From DASTCZ01 sp035308165 (lineage in GTDB: Bacteria; Acidobacteriota; Terriglobia; Acidiferrales; UBA7541): 64,000 nucleotides of DNA. The stretch covers positions 11,325 to 75,324 of the forward strand of contig DATGHC010000087.1 in NCBI GenBank assembly GCA_035308165.1. Direction: 5' to 3'. Shown here piece after piece: positions 16,400-24,455 of the stretch; positions within the stretch are counted from its first letter, which is position 1; each line of letters begins with the position of its first letter. A model generated the notes under the pieces. The model was not told where the DNA came from, did no database searches, and saw only the letters and a program-made list of their open reading frames with translations. A program made the translations under genes and the position numbers.

Positions 16400-18508
16400 A
16401 TGAATATAAGAAAAAGTATTGCGCTGATCGTTTTCGCGCTGATAGCAGTTGCCTGCGGCGCGATGATGGCTTATGCCGGACAAGGCGCTCCGGCGAAGAA
16501 TGGCGCGCAAACGAAAGCTGGAGTGGCGACCAGTCCACCTGCTGCAAAAGCAAGAACCGTGAATGTTGCTCACGCTATTATTGAGGCGCCACCTCCCATC
16601 CAAATAATCCCGCAGCCCGTTTCTGTGACGCCGGGAAAGGGCGTTTTCGTCTTTACAGCGCGCACGCAAATTGCGGCCGCTGCTTCGGGTCAAGCTCTCG
16701 CAGAGCAACTTCGCGATTATTTGCGGCCGGCGATGGGATTTCCGTTGCTGATTGTGCGCGCGCCCCAGGCAAGTGCTGTCACGATTTCTATTGAACGCAA
16801 TCTAAAATCACTCGGGCCGGAAGGGTATCGACTTCAAATTACGCCCGGGGGGATTCGCGTTCGCGCATATGCGTCCGCAGGTATTTTCTACGGGATGCAA
16901 TCGCTGCGGCAGCTTTTGCCGCCGGATATTATGAGACACAGTAAGGTGGAAGGAGCGCGGTGGGTTGTTCCCGCGGTGGTCATTGAAGACACTCCGTTAT
17001 TTTCGTGGCGTGGGGCGCACATGGATGTTGCTCGCCACTTCATGCCCAAGGAATTCGTCCTGAAATTTATTGATTTGCTGGCGTTGCATAAGCTGAATGT
17101 TTTTCACTGGCACCTGGTGGATGATCAGGGATGGCGGATTGAAATTAAGAAATATCCGCGACTGGCGCTCGTGGGTGGAAAGACGGACTACACCACATTC
17201 AATCCGGTGCAGCCTATGCAGGCCGTGGACCTGCCTCAGGGCGGATACTATACCCAGGACGACATCCGCGAAGTGGTGCGCTACGCGGCGGACAGATTCA
17301 TCACTGTTCTTCCCGAGATTGAAATGCCGGGACATTCGGCGGCGGCTATCTCCGCTTATCCGGAGCTGGGCAACAAACAGGAAATTGAGCAGGGTGGCGG
17401 CGACACATCGTTCATGTCCTTTTCCGGTGGTGGCCGGGCCGGGTGGGACTCCAATTTCAATGTGGAAGATTCCACGATTCACGTTCTTCAAGATGTGCTC
17501 ACCGAAGTGATGGCGCTTTTCCCAAGCAAGTTCATCCACATCGGCGGCGACGAAGTGGACAAGCGGCCGTGGCATTACAATCCCAAGGCCCAAGCGCGTA
17601 TGCAAGCGCTCGGATTGAAGGATGAAAACGAACTGCAAAGCTGGTTTGTGCGTCAGATGGACCAATTCCTCGCGGCCCACGGACGAAGACTGATGGGCTG
17701 GGACGAAATCCTCGAAGGCGGCCTCGCGCCCGGAGCCACCGTGATGTCCTGGCGGGGAATCGCCGGCGGCGTAGCAGCCGCCAAAGCCGGCCACGATGTG
17801 GTGATGGCGCCGGAAGACACCACCTATCTCGATCACTATCAGTGGGTCGCTCCGAGCATGGAGCCGCTGGGGATTGGCGGATTTTTGCCTTTGGAGCAGA
17901 TTTACAAATTTGACCCGGTGCCGGCGGAGCTAAATCCCACGGAAGCTCTGCATGTGCTGGGAGGGCAGGCGCAATTGTGGTCGGAATTCATGCCCCAAGT
18001 GAAAGAGATGGAGTATATGGCTTACCCGCGGCTCTGCGCGCTTTCGGAAGCGGTCTGGTCTCCGCGGGCCAAGCGCGACTTCGGGGATTTTTCCGCGCGC
18101 CTCAAGCCTGACATTGAGCGGTTGAAGGTTCTCGATGTGCATTACCGGCCGCTGACTCCGTTGCCCGCCCCCGCGGCGCATTGGGTTGCCGGCGACGCGG
18201 TGGCCACATTCACGGAACGCGAGTGGGATGTGACTTCAGGTATCATCTCACCCGGCGAGTATGATGTCGCGTTCCTGATGCTTGGCGGACACGGACGCAT
18301 GGAAATCGAATGGATTGAGTTGCGGGAAAACGGCGCGGTAGTCCAGCGCATCGTGCGTCCCGGAGATACGGAATCGAGAGACCGCGCCAACGATTACCTG
18401 TTTGGATTGCCCTCCTTCCATGCGGGGAGCCGCTATACGATTCACGCCAGCGTTCGTGGCGTCGGCGGCGTGGACACTTTCGGCGATATCTACGTCCTGG
18501 GCCAGTAG
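16400..18508 (+). CDS. family 20 glycoside hydrolase, beta-N-acetylhexosaminidase
   Basis: About 702 residues from the ATG that begins the signal peptide (MNIRKSIALIVFALIAVACG); a longer frame to 16337 would bury it. The GH20b-type domain precedes a TIM barrel with FSWRGAHMDVARHF, FHWHLVDDQGWRIEIKKYP, VLPEIEMPGHS and the catalytic pair Asp384-Glu385 in HIGGDEVDKRPW. The C-terminal about 110 residues form a beta-rich accessory part. Exported, it would release terminal GlcNAc or GalNAc from chitin oligomers or glycans. The Cys in the signal region could also make it a lipoprotein, but the lipobox is poor. Confidence 0.9.
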   Translation: MNIRKSIALIVFALIAVACGAMMAYAGQGAPAKNGAQTKAGVATSPPAAKARTVNVAHAIIEAPPPIQIIPQPVSVTPGKGVFVFTARTQIAAAASGQALAEQLRDYLRPAMGFPLLIVRAPQASAVTISIERNLKSLGPEGYRLQITPGGIRVRAYASAGIFYGMQSLRQLLPPDIMRHSKVEGARWVVPAVVIEDTPLFSWRGAHMDVARHFMPKEFVLKFIDLLALHKLNVFHWHLVDDQGWRIEIKKYPRLALVGGKTDYTTFNPVQPMQAVDLPQGGYYTQDDIREVVRYAADRFITVLPEIEMPGHSAAAISAYPELGNKQEIEQGGGDTSFMSFSGGGRAGWDSNFNVEDSTIHVLQDVLTEVMALFPSKFIHIGGDEVDKRPWHYNPKAQARMQALGLKDENELQSWFVRQMDQFLAAHGRRLMGWDEILEGGLAPGATVMSWRGIAGGVAAAKAGHDVVMAPEDTTYLDHYQWVAPSMEPLGIGGFLPLEQIYKFDPVPAELNPTEALHVLGGQAQLWSEFMPQVKEMEYMAYPRLCALSEAVWSPRAKRDFGDFSARLKPDIERLKVLDVHYRPLTPLPAPAAHWVAGDAVATFTEREWDVTSGIISPGEYDVAFLMLGGHGRMEIEWIELRENGAVVQRIVRPGDTESRDRANDYLFGLPSFHAGSRYTIHASVRGVGGVDTFGDIYVLGQ

Positions 18509-18674
18509 CAGTCCTGCCAAGACCCTCAATTAAATCTTGGTCGCGGGAACTTTTTCGCCTTGCGCGACATTACAAGGGTGAGAGTCCGCGATGGGCAGTA
18601 ATAACACGCCAATTCCGGCATCTCACTGAGTGTGGATGTGGTGGCGCTGGATATGGTGCCCCGCCGACTTTGAG

Positions 18675-18746
18675 ATGGTGATGACCAGCGACGAACAGCT
18701 CATGCTGCAATTCCAGCAAGGCTCGCGTGAAGCCTTTGCGGTGTTG
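18675..18746 (+). pseudogene. remnant of an ECF sigma factor N-terminus
   Basis: The short frame starting MVMTSDEQLMLQFQQGSREA and ending FAVL is the typical opening of an ECF RNA polymerase sigma factor (…DEqLm..fq.Gd..AF..L). Right after 24 codons homology stops, 16 bases short of the stop codon of the convergent ADOP permease gene. No sigma region 2 or 4 follows. I read it as a sigma gene whose body was lost when the permease gene arrived or by a deletion at this point. Confidence 0.55.
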
Positions 18747-18761
18747 AAAATCCCGCGATCC

Positions 18762-21275
18762 TCATTCATCTCGCAGAGCGGTCATGGGATCGACCCTGGA
18801 GGCGCGCAGGGCCGGGAGATAGCTTGCCGCGGCGGCCACGGCTGAAAGCGTGACGATGGCCATCACCATCGTCGTGACATCGTTAGGATGCAAGCCATAG
18901 AGCAGGGAATCGGCGGTTCTGCCGACGGCGAGGGAAAGACCGGCGCCGGCGGCCAAACCCACGGCCAGCAAAATTCCGGCCTCCCCCATGATCATTTTCA
19001 CGATTTGGAGGCGGCCGGCGCCCAGGGCCATGCGTATGCCGATTTCGTTCCGCCGGCGGGCCACCGAATAAGAAATCACTCCGTAGAGTCCGATGGTCGC
19101 CAGAAGCGCCGCGAGGAAACCAAAGAAGCTGCTGAGCGTGGCCATCAGCCTGTCGCGCAAGAGCGACTCCCCGATCATGGTTTTCATTACGTGAAAATCA
19201 ATCACGATCACGGGGTTTATTTCGGCCATGGTGCTCTTGACTGCGGCCATCAGATCGATGACCGGCGCATCGGAGCGAATCAGAATTTGATCGCCTTGAT
19301 CAGGTTTTTCATCTTGCAGGCCGGGCTTGTACATGATGGGAATAAAATCATCGTGGAGATCGGCGTATTTGGCGTCCTTCACGACACCGACGATCTCGAA
19401 GTAGGGCTCGGGGTCTCCAACTCCGGCCTCGATGCGGAAGCGCTGGCCGAGTGGATTTCCGGCAGTAAGAAACTTTTTGACGAACGATTCGTTCACGATG
19501 CAAACCTTGGGCGAGCTTAAGTTATCGTGGGCATCGAAATCCCTGCCCGCCAGAATGGGAGTCTGAAGAGTTTTGAAATATCCTTCACTGATCAAATTCA
19601 TGTAGGTCCAGCCCAACGCTTTTCTTTCCGGGCCATTACCGAGGACTTCATCATTCCAGGTATTTCCACTGATAGGGACGTTGCTGCTGTCAGCAACAGA
19701 AACGACTCCGGGGATGGCGGCGAAGTGCTCACGTATTTCCTGTTTGAAGGCCTGGCGGCGCTCCTGGGAAACTTTCATGCGGGAAAAATCCGCGTCCACG
19801 ATGAGAATTCCATTTTGTTGGAAGCCGGCATTCAAAGTGGTCAGGTTGCGCAAGCTGCGGACAAAAAGCAACGCGCCCACCAGCAACACAAGTGAAAGCG
19901 CGACCTGTGAAACGACCAGCGCCCGGCGGAGGCTGAATCGCTCGCGGCCCGCGGTCAGCCCCCGACCTGCCGCCTTCAGTACGGCACCAGGCGCGACTCG
20001 GGTCGCGCGCATGGCCGGAGCGAGGCCAAAGAGTACGCAAGTGAGAACGGCCAGGCCCGCGGTGAACCCGAGCACCAACCAATCCATGCCGAGATTTATG
20101 AACAGCGGGTCGGACTGCGTGCTGAGGAACGAAACCAGGAATTGACTGAGCCCACGCGCCAAGAGCGCGCCGAAGGCCGCGCCCAGGCCCGCGAGCAACA
20201 GACTTTCGGAAAGTAATTGGCGGATTAGCCTTCCCCGCGAGGCGCCCACGGCGAGGCGAACGGCAATTTCCTTCTCGCGGGCACTGGCCCGCGCGAGCAT
20301 CAAATTGGCCAAATTGGCGCAGGCAATAATCAGCACCAGCCCGGCAATGGCCATCAGCATCCAGAGTGGAGTGGAATAGCTGCGGCGCAATTGGGAAAAA
20401 CCGGAGTCGGCGGGGAATGCGCCCAGCTTGTAAGCAAGATAATGCTTCACCCCATCCGCGTCGTAGGATGGAGGAATCGTGTCCTGAAAAATACCGAGGG
20501 AGATCGAATCCAATTGGGCGCTGGCCTTAGCCAGGGTCCAACCGGGCTTGAGACGGCCAAGGGAGGCGAGCCACCAGGAGCGGCGCTTGTCGAGCCTGGT
20601 GTTTTCACCCTGAAGAACCGGCTCCGAGCAAATGGGAATGGCCACATCGTAATTGCGGCCGACTTCAATTCCGTAAAAGCTGGGCCCCGTGATTCCGATG
20701 ATGCTGAACGGTGCGCCTTCGAGGGTCAGTTTCTTTCCGAGAACGGCAGGGTCGCCGCCGTATTCGCGCTGCCAGAAGGAATAGCTGATGACGGCGCTGG
20801 TCGAGCCACAACCTTTGCGGTCGTCCGCCGGCGTCAACAGGCGGCCGATGAAAGGCTCGACGCCCAGCAAGTTGAAGAACTCTCCACTGACCCAGATGGC
20901 TTCCGCGTAGCGCGCTTCGCCTCCGGTGGAAAGATTCAGGCGTTGCGGGCTCCACGCGAGGATTCCGGAGAAGGCCTGCTGGCGGTCCCGAATCAGCTCC
21001 CACTGAGGATTGGTGAGCGCGGAATAGCGGCTGCTAAAGTTGCCTGAAGCCCAATTGCGATCGGCAATGCGGACGACGGCAAGCTCTTGGGGATTCTTTA
21101 CCGGGATGGTACGCAAGCGGATGGCGTCAACCAACTGGAAGATGGCGGTATTGGCGCCGATGCCCAGCGCGAGCGACAGAATTGCGACCGAGGCGAATCC
21201 GGGATTTACGCGGAGCAGGCGCGCGCCGTAGCGCAGATCCTTCCAAATGGTTTCAACCCAGCTTGCACCATTCAT
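18762..21275 (-). CDS. ADOP-type ABC transporter permease (MacB/FtsX-like, duplicated)
   Basis: 837 residues. The N-terminal WKDLRYGARLLRVNPGFA and LSLALGIGANTAIFQLVDA are the hallmark opening of the acidobacterial duplicated orphan permeases. A MacB periplasmic domain and two FtsX-like permease halves follow: LVLIIACANLANLMLARASA with REKEIAVRLAVGASRGRLI, and later RRNEIGIRMALGAGRLQIVKM. It ends with the usual DPMTALRDE. There is no ATPase gene nearby, hence orphan. Such proteins occur in dozens of copies per acidobacterial genome, with unproven roles in export. Complete; no PadR-type regulator adjacent. Its end abuts a sigma-factor remnant. Confidence 0.9.
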   Translation of the reverse strand: MNGASWVETIWKDLRYGARLLRVNPGFASVAILSLALGIGANTAIFQLVDAIRLRTIPVKNPQELAVVRIADRNWASGNFSSRYSALTNPQWELIRDRQQAFSGILAWSPQRLNLSTGGEARYAEAIWVSGEFFNLLGVEPFIGRLLTPADDRKGCGSTSAVISYSFWQREYGGDPAVLGKKLTLEGAPFSIIGITGPSFYGIEVGRNYDVAIPICSEPVLQGENTRLDKRRSWWLASLGRLKPGWTLAKASAQLDSISLGIFQDTIPPSYDADGVKHYLAYKLGAFPADSGFSQLRRSYSTPLWMLMAIAGLVLIIACANLANLMLARASAREKEIAVRLAVGASRGRLIRQLLSESLLLAGLGAAFGALLARGLSQFLVSFLSTQSDPLFINLGMDWLVLGFTAGLAVLTCVLFGLAPAMRATRVAPGAVLKAAGRGLTAGRERFSLRRALVVSQVALSLVLLVGALLFVRSLRNLTTLNAGFQQNGILIVDADFSRMKVSQERRQAFKQEIREHFAAIPGVVSVADSSNVPISGNTWNDEVLGNGPERKALGWTYMNLISEGYFKTLQTPILAGRDFDAHDNLSSPKVCIVNESFVKKFLTAGNPLGQRFRIEAGVGDPEPYFEIVGVVKDAKYADLHDDFIPIMYKPGLQDEKPDQGDQILIRSDAPVIDLMAAVKSTMAEINPVIVIDFHVMKTMIGESLLRDRLMATLSSFFGFLAALLATIGLYGVISYSVARRRNEIGIRMALGAGRLQIVKMIMGEAGILLAVGLAAGAGLSLAVGRTADSLLYGLHPNDVTTMVMAIVTLSAVAAAASYLPALRASRVDPMTALRDE

Positions 21276-21823
21276 AAAAAACCCTCCATTGCGGATTGAG
21301 ACCTGCGACAGACAACCCCAATAGTGAGACGTAGGGATTGGAATTAGGTCACTCCGGTCGGGATCCCCATCCTTGCACTTAGCTATTTGCTGGCAGGGTA
21401 GGGAGGCCCCCCACCCCCATCATTTTGGATGAATATCATTCCATGGGACTTATGGGTGCCAATCGTCGCATGAATATCATTCTAAAGGGCTTACGCGGTT
21501 TAGCTAAGGGTATTCGTTTCTTTTGTTTGTCTGTTCTCCGTTCGATTGGGTGTGTCAGCGACTGAACATTTCGGTGGGGATGCTGCTCTATTTCTCCTCT
21601 CCGGATTGCTTCCAGCGGTCTTACTGAAGGCGGCCACGCATGCGGCTGAATCAGCGTCTCGAGTCAGGTTATCACTTAGCGTAATTGTGGTCAATAGTAA
21701 AATCTGAAAAGCGCTCGAATGGGATGATGCTTGTGGAAGGAATTCGACAGCGCAGGCCAACGTCGCACAACTCCCCTTTTATTACGAAAGGCCGTTCGTA
21801 CGTCATGCCTCCGAGAGCCGGGG
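21276..21823. other. 548-base gap, no supported gene
   Basis: Frames exist on both strands but none has a recognisable product. It contains a two-unit direct repeat (separate entry). The part near 21660-21720 is AT-richer and may hold promoters. Confidence 0.4.
21429..21496. repeat. two direct repeats with 41-base period
   Basis: The 13-base word atgaatatcattc occurs exactly at 21429-21441 and 21470-21482. Weaker similarity continues for about 14 more bases in each copy (…gggacttatggg versus …gggcttacgcgg). The word has near dyad symmetry, so it could be a paired regulator site. Only two copies seen here. Confidence 0.5.
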
Positions 21824-22255
21824 TTACTTCTTCCTGGCTGGCCGTTGGGCGCGCCCCTCGGAGTTGGCCGCGACCGCTGCGCGGATAAGTTGCTTGAAGG
21901 CAGCTTCGTTGATTTTTTCTCCTTCATGCAAATCAATCGCGCGCCGCACGTTTCCTTCCAGGCTGGAATTAAAGAGCTTCCGCGGGTCTTTGATGGAGGC
22001 TCCGCGGTAGAAGGTGAGCTTCACGACTTGCCTGTACGCTTCTCCGGTGCAGATGCCGCCGTGATGGGACCAGACCGGTGTCCCGGGGGAAGAGGGCTTC
22101 GCCCATTTCCATTCCTCCTGGATCTCAGGGTCGGCGTCGTGGATAAGCTGACGGACATGAGCGAGGGTCTTTCCACGCCAGTCCGTTAGCTCTTGAATGC
22201 GCTCGGTGATGTTGGCTGAAGCAGCCGGGCCATCCGGATGACTCTTCGGTTTCAT
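21824..22255 (-). CDS. DUF1801 domain protein
   Basis: 143 residues. The pattern RGKTLAHVRQLIHDADPEIQEEWKW, continuing to KPSSPGTPVWSHHGGICTGEAY, then VVKLTFYRGASIKDPRKLFN matches DUF1801 (YdhG-like, CyaY-related fold). A Lys/Arg-rich C-terminus follows. Function not established. Its ATG overlaps the stop of the preceding small membrane protein (ATGA). DUF1801 genes commonly travel with SRPBCC, VOC and ArsR genes, as here, so it is probably the tail of that group. Confidence 0.8.
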   Translation of the reverse strand: MKPKSHPDGPAASANITERIQELTDWRGKTLAHVRQLIHDADPEIQEEWKWAKPSSPGTPVWSHHGGICTGEAYRQVVKLTFYRGASIKDPRKLFNSSLEGNVRRAIDLHEGEKINEAAFKQLIRAAVAANSEGRAQRPARKK

Positions 22256-22488
22256 GTTCTTTCCGCTCCTTCATTTCCCCAGGCCAATCTTCTGGAAAGA
22301 AGCCGTCGAAGGAGATGGCCTTTCCACATCCATAATCCCGAAAGGATCATTACCGGAACGAAGACAAACCGAACTTGGCCGGCGTACTTTGGTATTTCTC
22401 CAAACGGACTGTAAATATAGCCGAGTATCGGAATGCTAAAGACAATGTGAATCCAGCGAAAAATTGATCGAATAGTGTTTTGTCTCAT
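22252..22488 (-). CDS. small two-helix membrane protein, unknown function
   Basis: 78 residues from the ATG 11 bases after aaggag. Two hydrophobic helices (IFRWIHIVFSIPILGYIY and VRFVFVPVMILSGLWMW) are separated by a short loop SPFGEIPKYAGQ, and the C-terminus is basic. I do not recognise a named family, though similar short proteins sit beside DUF1801/SRPBCC genes. The stop overlaps the DUF1801 start, so the two are probably co-translated. A gap of 138 bases separates it from the SRPBCC gene upstream. Confidence 0.6.
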   Translation of the reverse strand: MRQNTIRSIFRWIHIVFSIPILGYIYSPFGEIPKYAGQVRFVFVPVMILSGLWMWKGHLLRRLLSRRLAWGNEGAERT

Positions 22489-22626
22489 GATGCTCAAATC
22501 TCCTTTTCGACGCTGATGTTATTGCAGCACGGCAACAACTCGTTTCTGGATACGCATAAATTCCTGCCAAGACTGGTCGTTACTTCAGAAGGCCGTTGCT
22601 TGTCGCAGTTTGGGTTTCTCGACGAT

Positions 22627-23199
22627 TCAGGATTCTTGACCCGCCTTGGGCGGCCAGTTGGCCGCTTCAACACCGAACTGCTTTGCATATTCCGCGTTCA
22701 ACCGCTGCCAGCCACCGAACTTCATGGCGTCGGGACCGACCATGCGGCCAATGGGAGCCCCGCTGAGGAGACGGTCCAGAACATCGAAACAAATGTGCCA
22801 TCCGGCAGCACCCATGGAGATGAAGCGATGACCGATGTTGGTCCAAAGCGTAAGGCGCGTGCCATCACCTAGGGCCTCGAGTTCCCACCGCATATCGAAG
22901 CCACCCCAGTTGTACTCAAGCGCGTTGGGAGGGTCGGCTCGGGTCACCGTTGTTTCGGTAACACGGGGCGTGGGCGCTCCCACTGTGGTGAGCTTCACCG
23001 TGGTTCCAGCCGCACCCAGGCTTCCATCGGCGTCGAATGGCGCCCACTCGCGCAGATGCGCGGGGTCGGTTAGCGCCCGCCACACTTTTTCCCGCGGGTG
23101 GCGCAGTTCTCGAACGAGAATGAGCGTCCACTTGTCTCCGTCCTTTCGTACCTGCGCCCCGTAGGCGGAACCTGGTGCGTACGACTCGCGCTCGATCAT
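22627..23199 (-). CDS. SRPBCC (AHSA1-like) domain protein
   Basis: 190 residues. LILVRELRHPREKVWRALTD and HLREWAPFDADGSLGAAG at the N-terminus, then ALEYNWGGFDMRWELEALGDG and TRLTLWTN, are the classic START/Bet v1-like AHSA1 pattern. These bind hydrophobic ligands or act as Hsp90-activator-like proteins; in bacteria they are usually uncharacterised and coupled to ArsR regulators. It follows the VOC gene by 21 bases on the same strand and should be its operon partner. Cytoplasmic, single domain. Confidence 0.85.
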   Translation of the reverse strand: MIERESYAPGSAYGAQVRKDGDKWTLILVRELRHPREKVWRALTDPAHLREWAPFDADGSLGAAGTTVKLTTVGAPTPRVTETTVTRADPPNALEYNWGGFDMRWELEALGDGTRLTLWTNIGHRFISMGAAGWHICFDVLDRLLSGAPIGRMVGPDAMKFGGWQRLNAEYAKQFGVEAANWPPKAGQES

Positions 23200-23220
23200 C
23201 TTTTTCTCCTTGCGCCCGCC

Positions 23221-23613
23221 CTACCAACGCGCCAGTTGCGTTACCTGGATCAGATTGCCGCAAGTGTCATTCAGCATGGCGATCTTGGAGGCCGTTACGT
23301 CCTTAGGTGGCATGGTGAACTCGGCGCCGCGCGCTTTCATTCGCTCGTAATCGGCTTGCACGTTGTCGGTGAAGAACATGGCCGCGGGCTGGCTCTGTTG
23401 AAACAGCGCTTGCTGATACGCTTTGGCCGCGGGGTTGGTGTTCAGCGCCAACTGCAGCTCGGTGCCGTCCGGTTCTTCGGGCGAGGCCACCGTCAGCCAG
23501 CGATAAGGGCCCTGACTGAAATCGGTTTTCTTCGCAAAGCCAAGTACTTCGGTATAGAAGCGCAGGGCCTTGTCCTGGTCGTCCACGTATACGCTGGTCA
23601 CTTTGATTTTCAT
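23221..23613 (-). CDS. VOC superfamily (glyoxalase/bleomycin-resistance-like) protein
   Basis: 130 residues. The two-module beta-alpha-beta-beta-beta pattern is visible: VTSVYVDDQDKALRFYTEVLGF, then WLTVASPEEPDGTELQL, then AAMFFTDNVQADYERMKARG and MLNDTCGNLIQVTQ. The position of Glu in TELQL fits a metal ligand. The substrate is unknown. The ATG overlaps the stop of the ArsR gene (ATGA), so expression should follow that regulator. Confidence 0.85.
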   Translation of the reverse strand: MKIKVTSVYVDDQDKALRFYTEVLGFAKKTDFSQGPYRWLTVASPEEPDGTELQLALNTNPAAKAYQQALFQQSQPAAMFFTDNVQADYERMKARGAEFTMPPKDVTASKIAMLNDTCGNLIQVTQLARW

Positions 23614-23993
23614 TTCGCTCCTCCTTTGTCATGATCGCGGTGTGGGCCGCGTCGATCTTTCTTTGTCTTCTTTTTCGTTGGTGTTGATTGATCCATGCGG
23701 TCGAGATGCCGTTCGAGAGCATCCACGTGAGTGGACCAGAACCGGCGGAACTGAGATAGCCAATCTTCGACCTCCTGAAATGGCTCTGGTTTCAGCCGGT
23801 AGAGACGGCGCTGTGCATCCACGGTGGATTCCACGAAGCCTGCATCGCGCAGCACTCGCAGGTGCTTGGACACAGCGGGCTGAGACATATGAAGACGGCG
23901 CTCGATCTCCGCGACCGGCTGTTGCGATGAGACCAGCAGGCTCAAGATCGCGCGGCGGTTGGGTTCGGCAATGATTTCGAAGACGGATTCCAT
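23610..23993 (-). CDS. ArsR family winged-helix regulator
   Basis: 127 residues from the ATG giving ESVFEIIAEPNRRAILSLL, the canonical start of ArsR proteins that pair with SRPBCC genes; a longer frame reaches 24029 but would run into the -35 box. The recognition helix region is MSQPAVSKHLRVLRDAGFV. The C-terminus is Lys/Arg-rich (KKKTKKDRRG). No metal-binding Cys pair is seen, so ligand sensing is of another kind. The promoter just upstream overlaps a perfect inverted repeat, consistent with autorepression of the ArsR-VOC-SRPBCC unit. Confidence 0.85.
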   Translation of the reverse strand: MESVFEIIAEPNRRAILSLLVSSQQPVAEIERRLHMSQPAVSKHLRVLRDAGFVESTVDAQRRLYRLKPEPFQEVEDWLSQFRRFWSTHVDALERHLDRMDQSTPTKKKTKKDRRGPHRDHDKGGAK

Positions 23994-23997
23994 GCAC

Positions 23998-24029
23998 CGT
24001 ATATACTCCACGCGGCATATACGTGTCAA
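23998..24029 (-). promoter_or_regulatory. promoter plus inverted-repeat operator of the ArsR operon
   Basis: On the minus strand TTGACA (24029-24024), a 17-base spacer and GTATAT (24006-24001). A perfect 7-bp inverted repeat (cgtatat at 23998-24004, atatacg at 24017-24023, 12 bases apart) covers the spacer and -10. The predicted transcription start falls at or within a few bases of the ATG at 23993, so the message would be leaderless or nearly so. Confidence 0.6.
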
Positions 24030-24183
24030 GGTATATTTAAAGAATTCTTGAGCAGCCTGGGCGGGCGCGTCCGCGACGGATGCGCGGCCGCCACAAACAT
24101 AACTACGACCGTGCAGCTAAATTGTGGATCTAGTTGAGGGAATTGCTCTCGGGTGTCACTCCCGATTAATTCTTGGGGAAATC

Positions 24184-24260
24184 TGGCGGGGACGACGAGA
24201 CTCGAACTCGCGACCTCTGCCGTGACAGGGCAGCGTTCTAACCAACTGAACTACGTCCCC
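24184..24260 (-). tRNA. tRNA-Asp (anticodon GTC)
   Basis: 77 nt with the 3' CCA encoded. The 7-bp acceptor stem pairs ggggacg with cgtcccc. The anticodon stem ctgcc/ggcag encloses loop ctgtcac, giving anticodon GTC. The T-arm ends with ggttcga-type sequence gagttcgagtc, and the discriminator base is G, as expected for Asp. It is 18 bases downstream of tRNA-Val on the same strand and probably in one transcript. Confidence 0.95.
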
Positions 24261-24278
24261 GCGAAGGACCTTGAAACG

Positions 24279-24355
24279 TGGTGGGCAGTGCAGGACTCGA
24301 ACCTGCGGCCTCCTGCTTGTAAGGCAGGCGCTCTAACCAACTGAGCTAACCGCCC
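24279..24355 (-). tRNA. tRNA-Val (anticodon TAC)
   Basis: 77 nt with CCA encoded. Acceptor gggcggt pairs with actgccc (one G-U). The D-arm is gctcagttggttagagc. The anticodon stem cctgc/gcagg has loop cttacaa, giving TAC. The T-loop is ggttcgagtcc and the discriminator A. First gene of the two-tRNA unit. Confidence 0.95.
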
Positions 24356-24366
24356 CGTACTCCAAC

Positions 24367-24395
24367 ATCCTACAGAACGCCGAGCGAGGCGTCAA
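24367..24395 (-). promoter_or_regulatory. promoter of the tRNA-Val/tRNA-Asp unit
   Basis: On the minus strand TTGACG (24395-24390), a 17-base spacer and TAGGAT (24372-24367), placing the start of transcription about 5 bases before the mature 5' end of tRNA-Val. The spacing and hexamers fit a vegetative sigma promoter. Confidence 0.6.
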
Positions 24396-24455
24396 CGCGA
24401 GCGAAAGGCCGGTTGATTTGACCTCACTCGGGGCTGGGTTATTCTTGTGCTGCCG

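Noticed and set aside
16997..17836. 279-codon minus-strand frame inside the GH20 gene
   Set aside because: Antisense to the conserved GH20 catalytic core; translation is His-rich and repetitive, typical of a reverse-strand shadow.
18541..18640. Additional gene between GH20 and the sigma remnant
   Set aside because: No frame with a start, ribosome-binding site or recognisable sequence.
24184..24355. tRNA genes as an integration site
   Set aside because: No integrase, no direct repeat of a tRNA 3' end nearby, and the neighbouring genes look ordinary.
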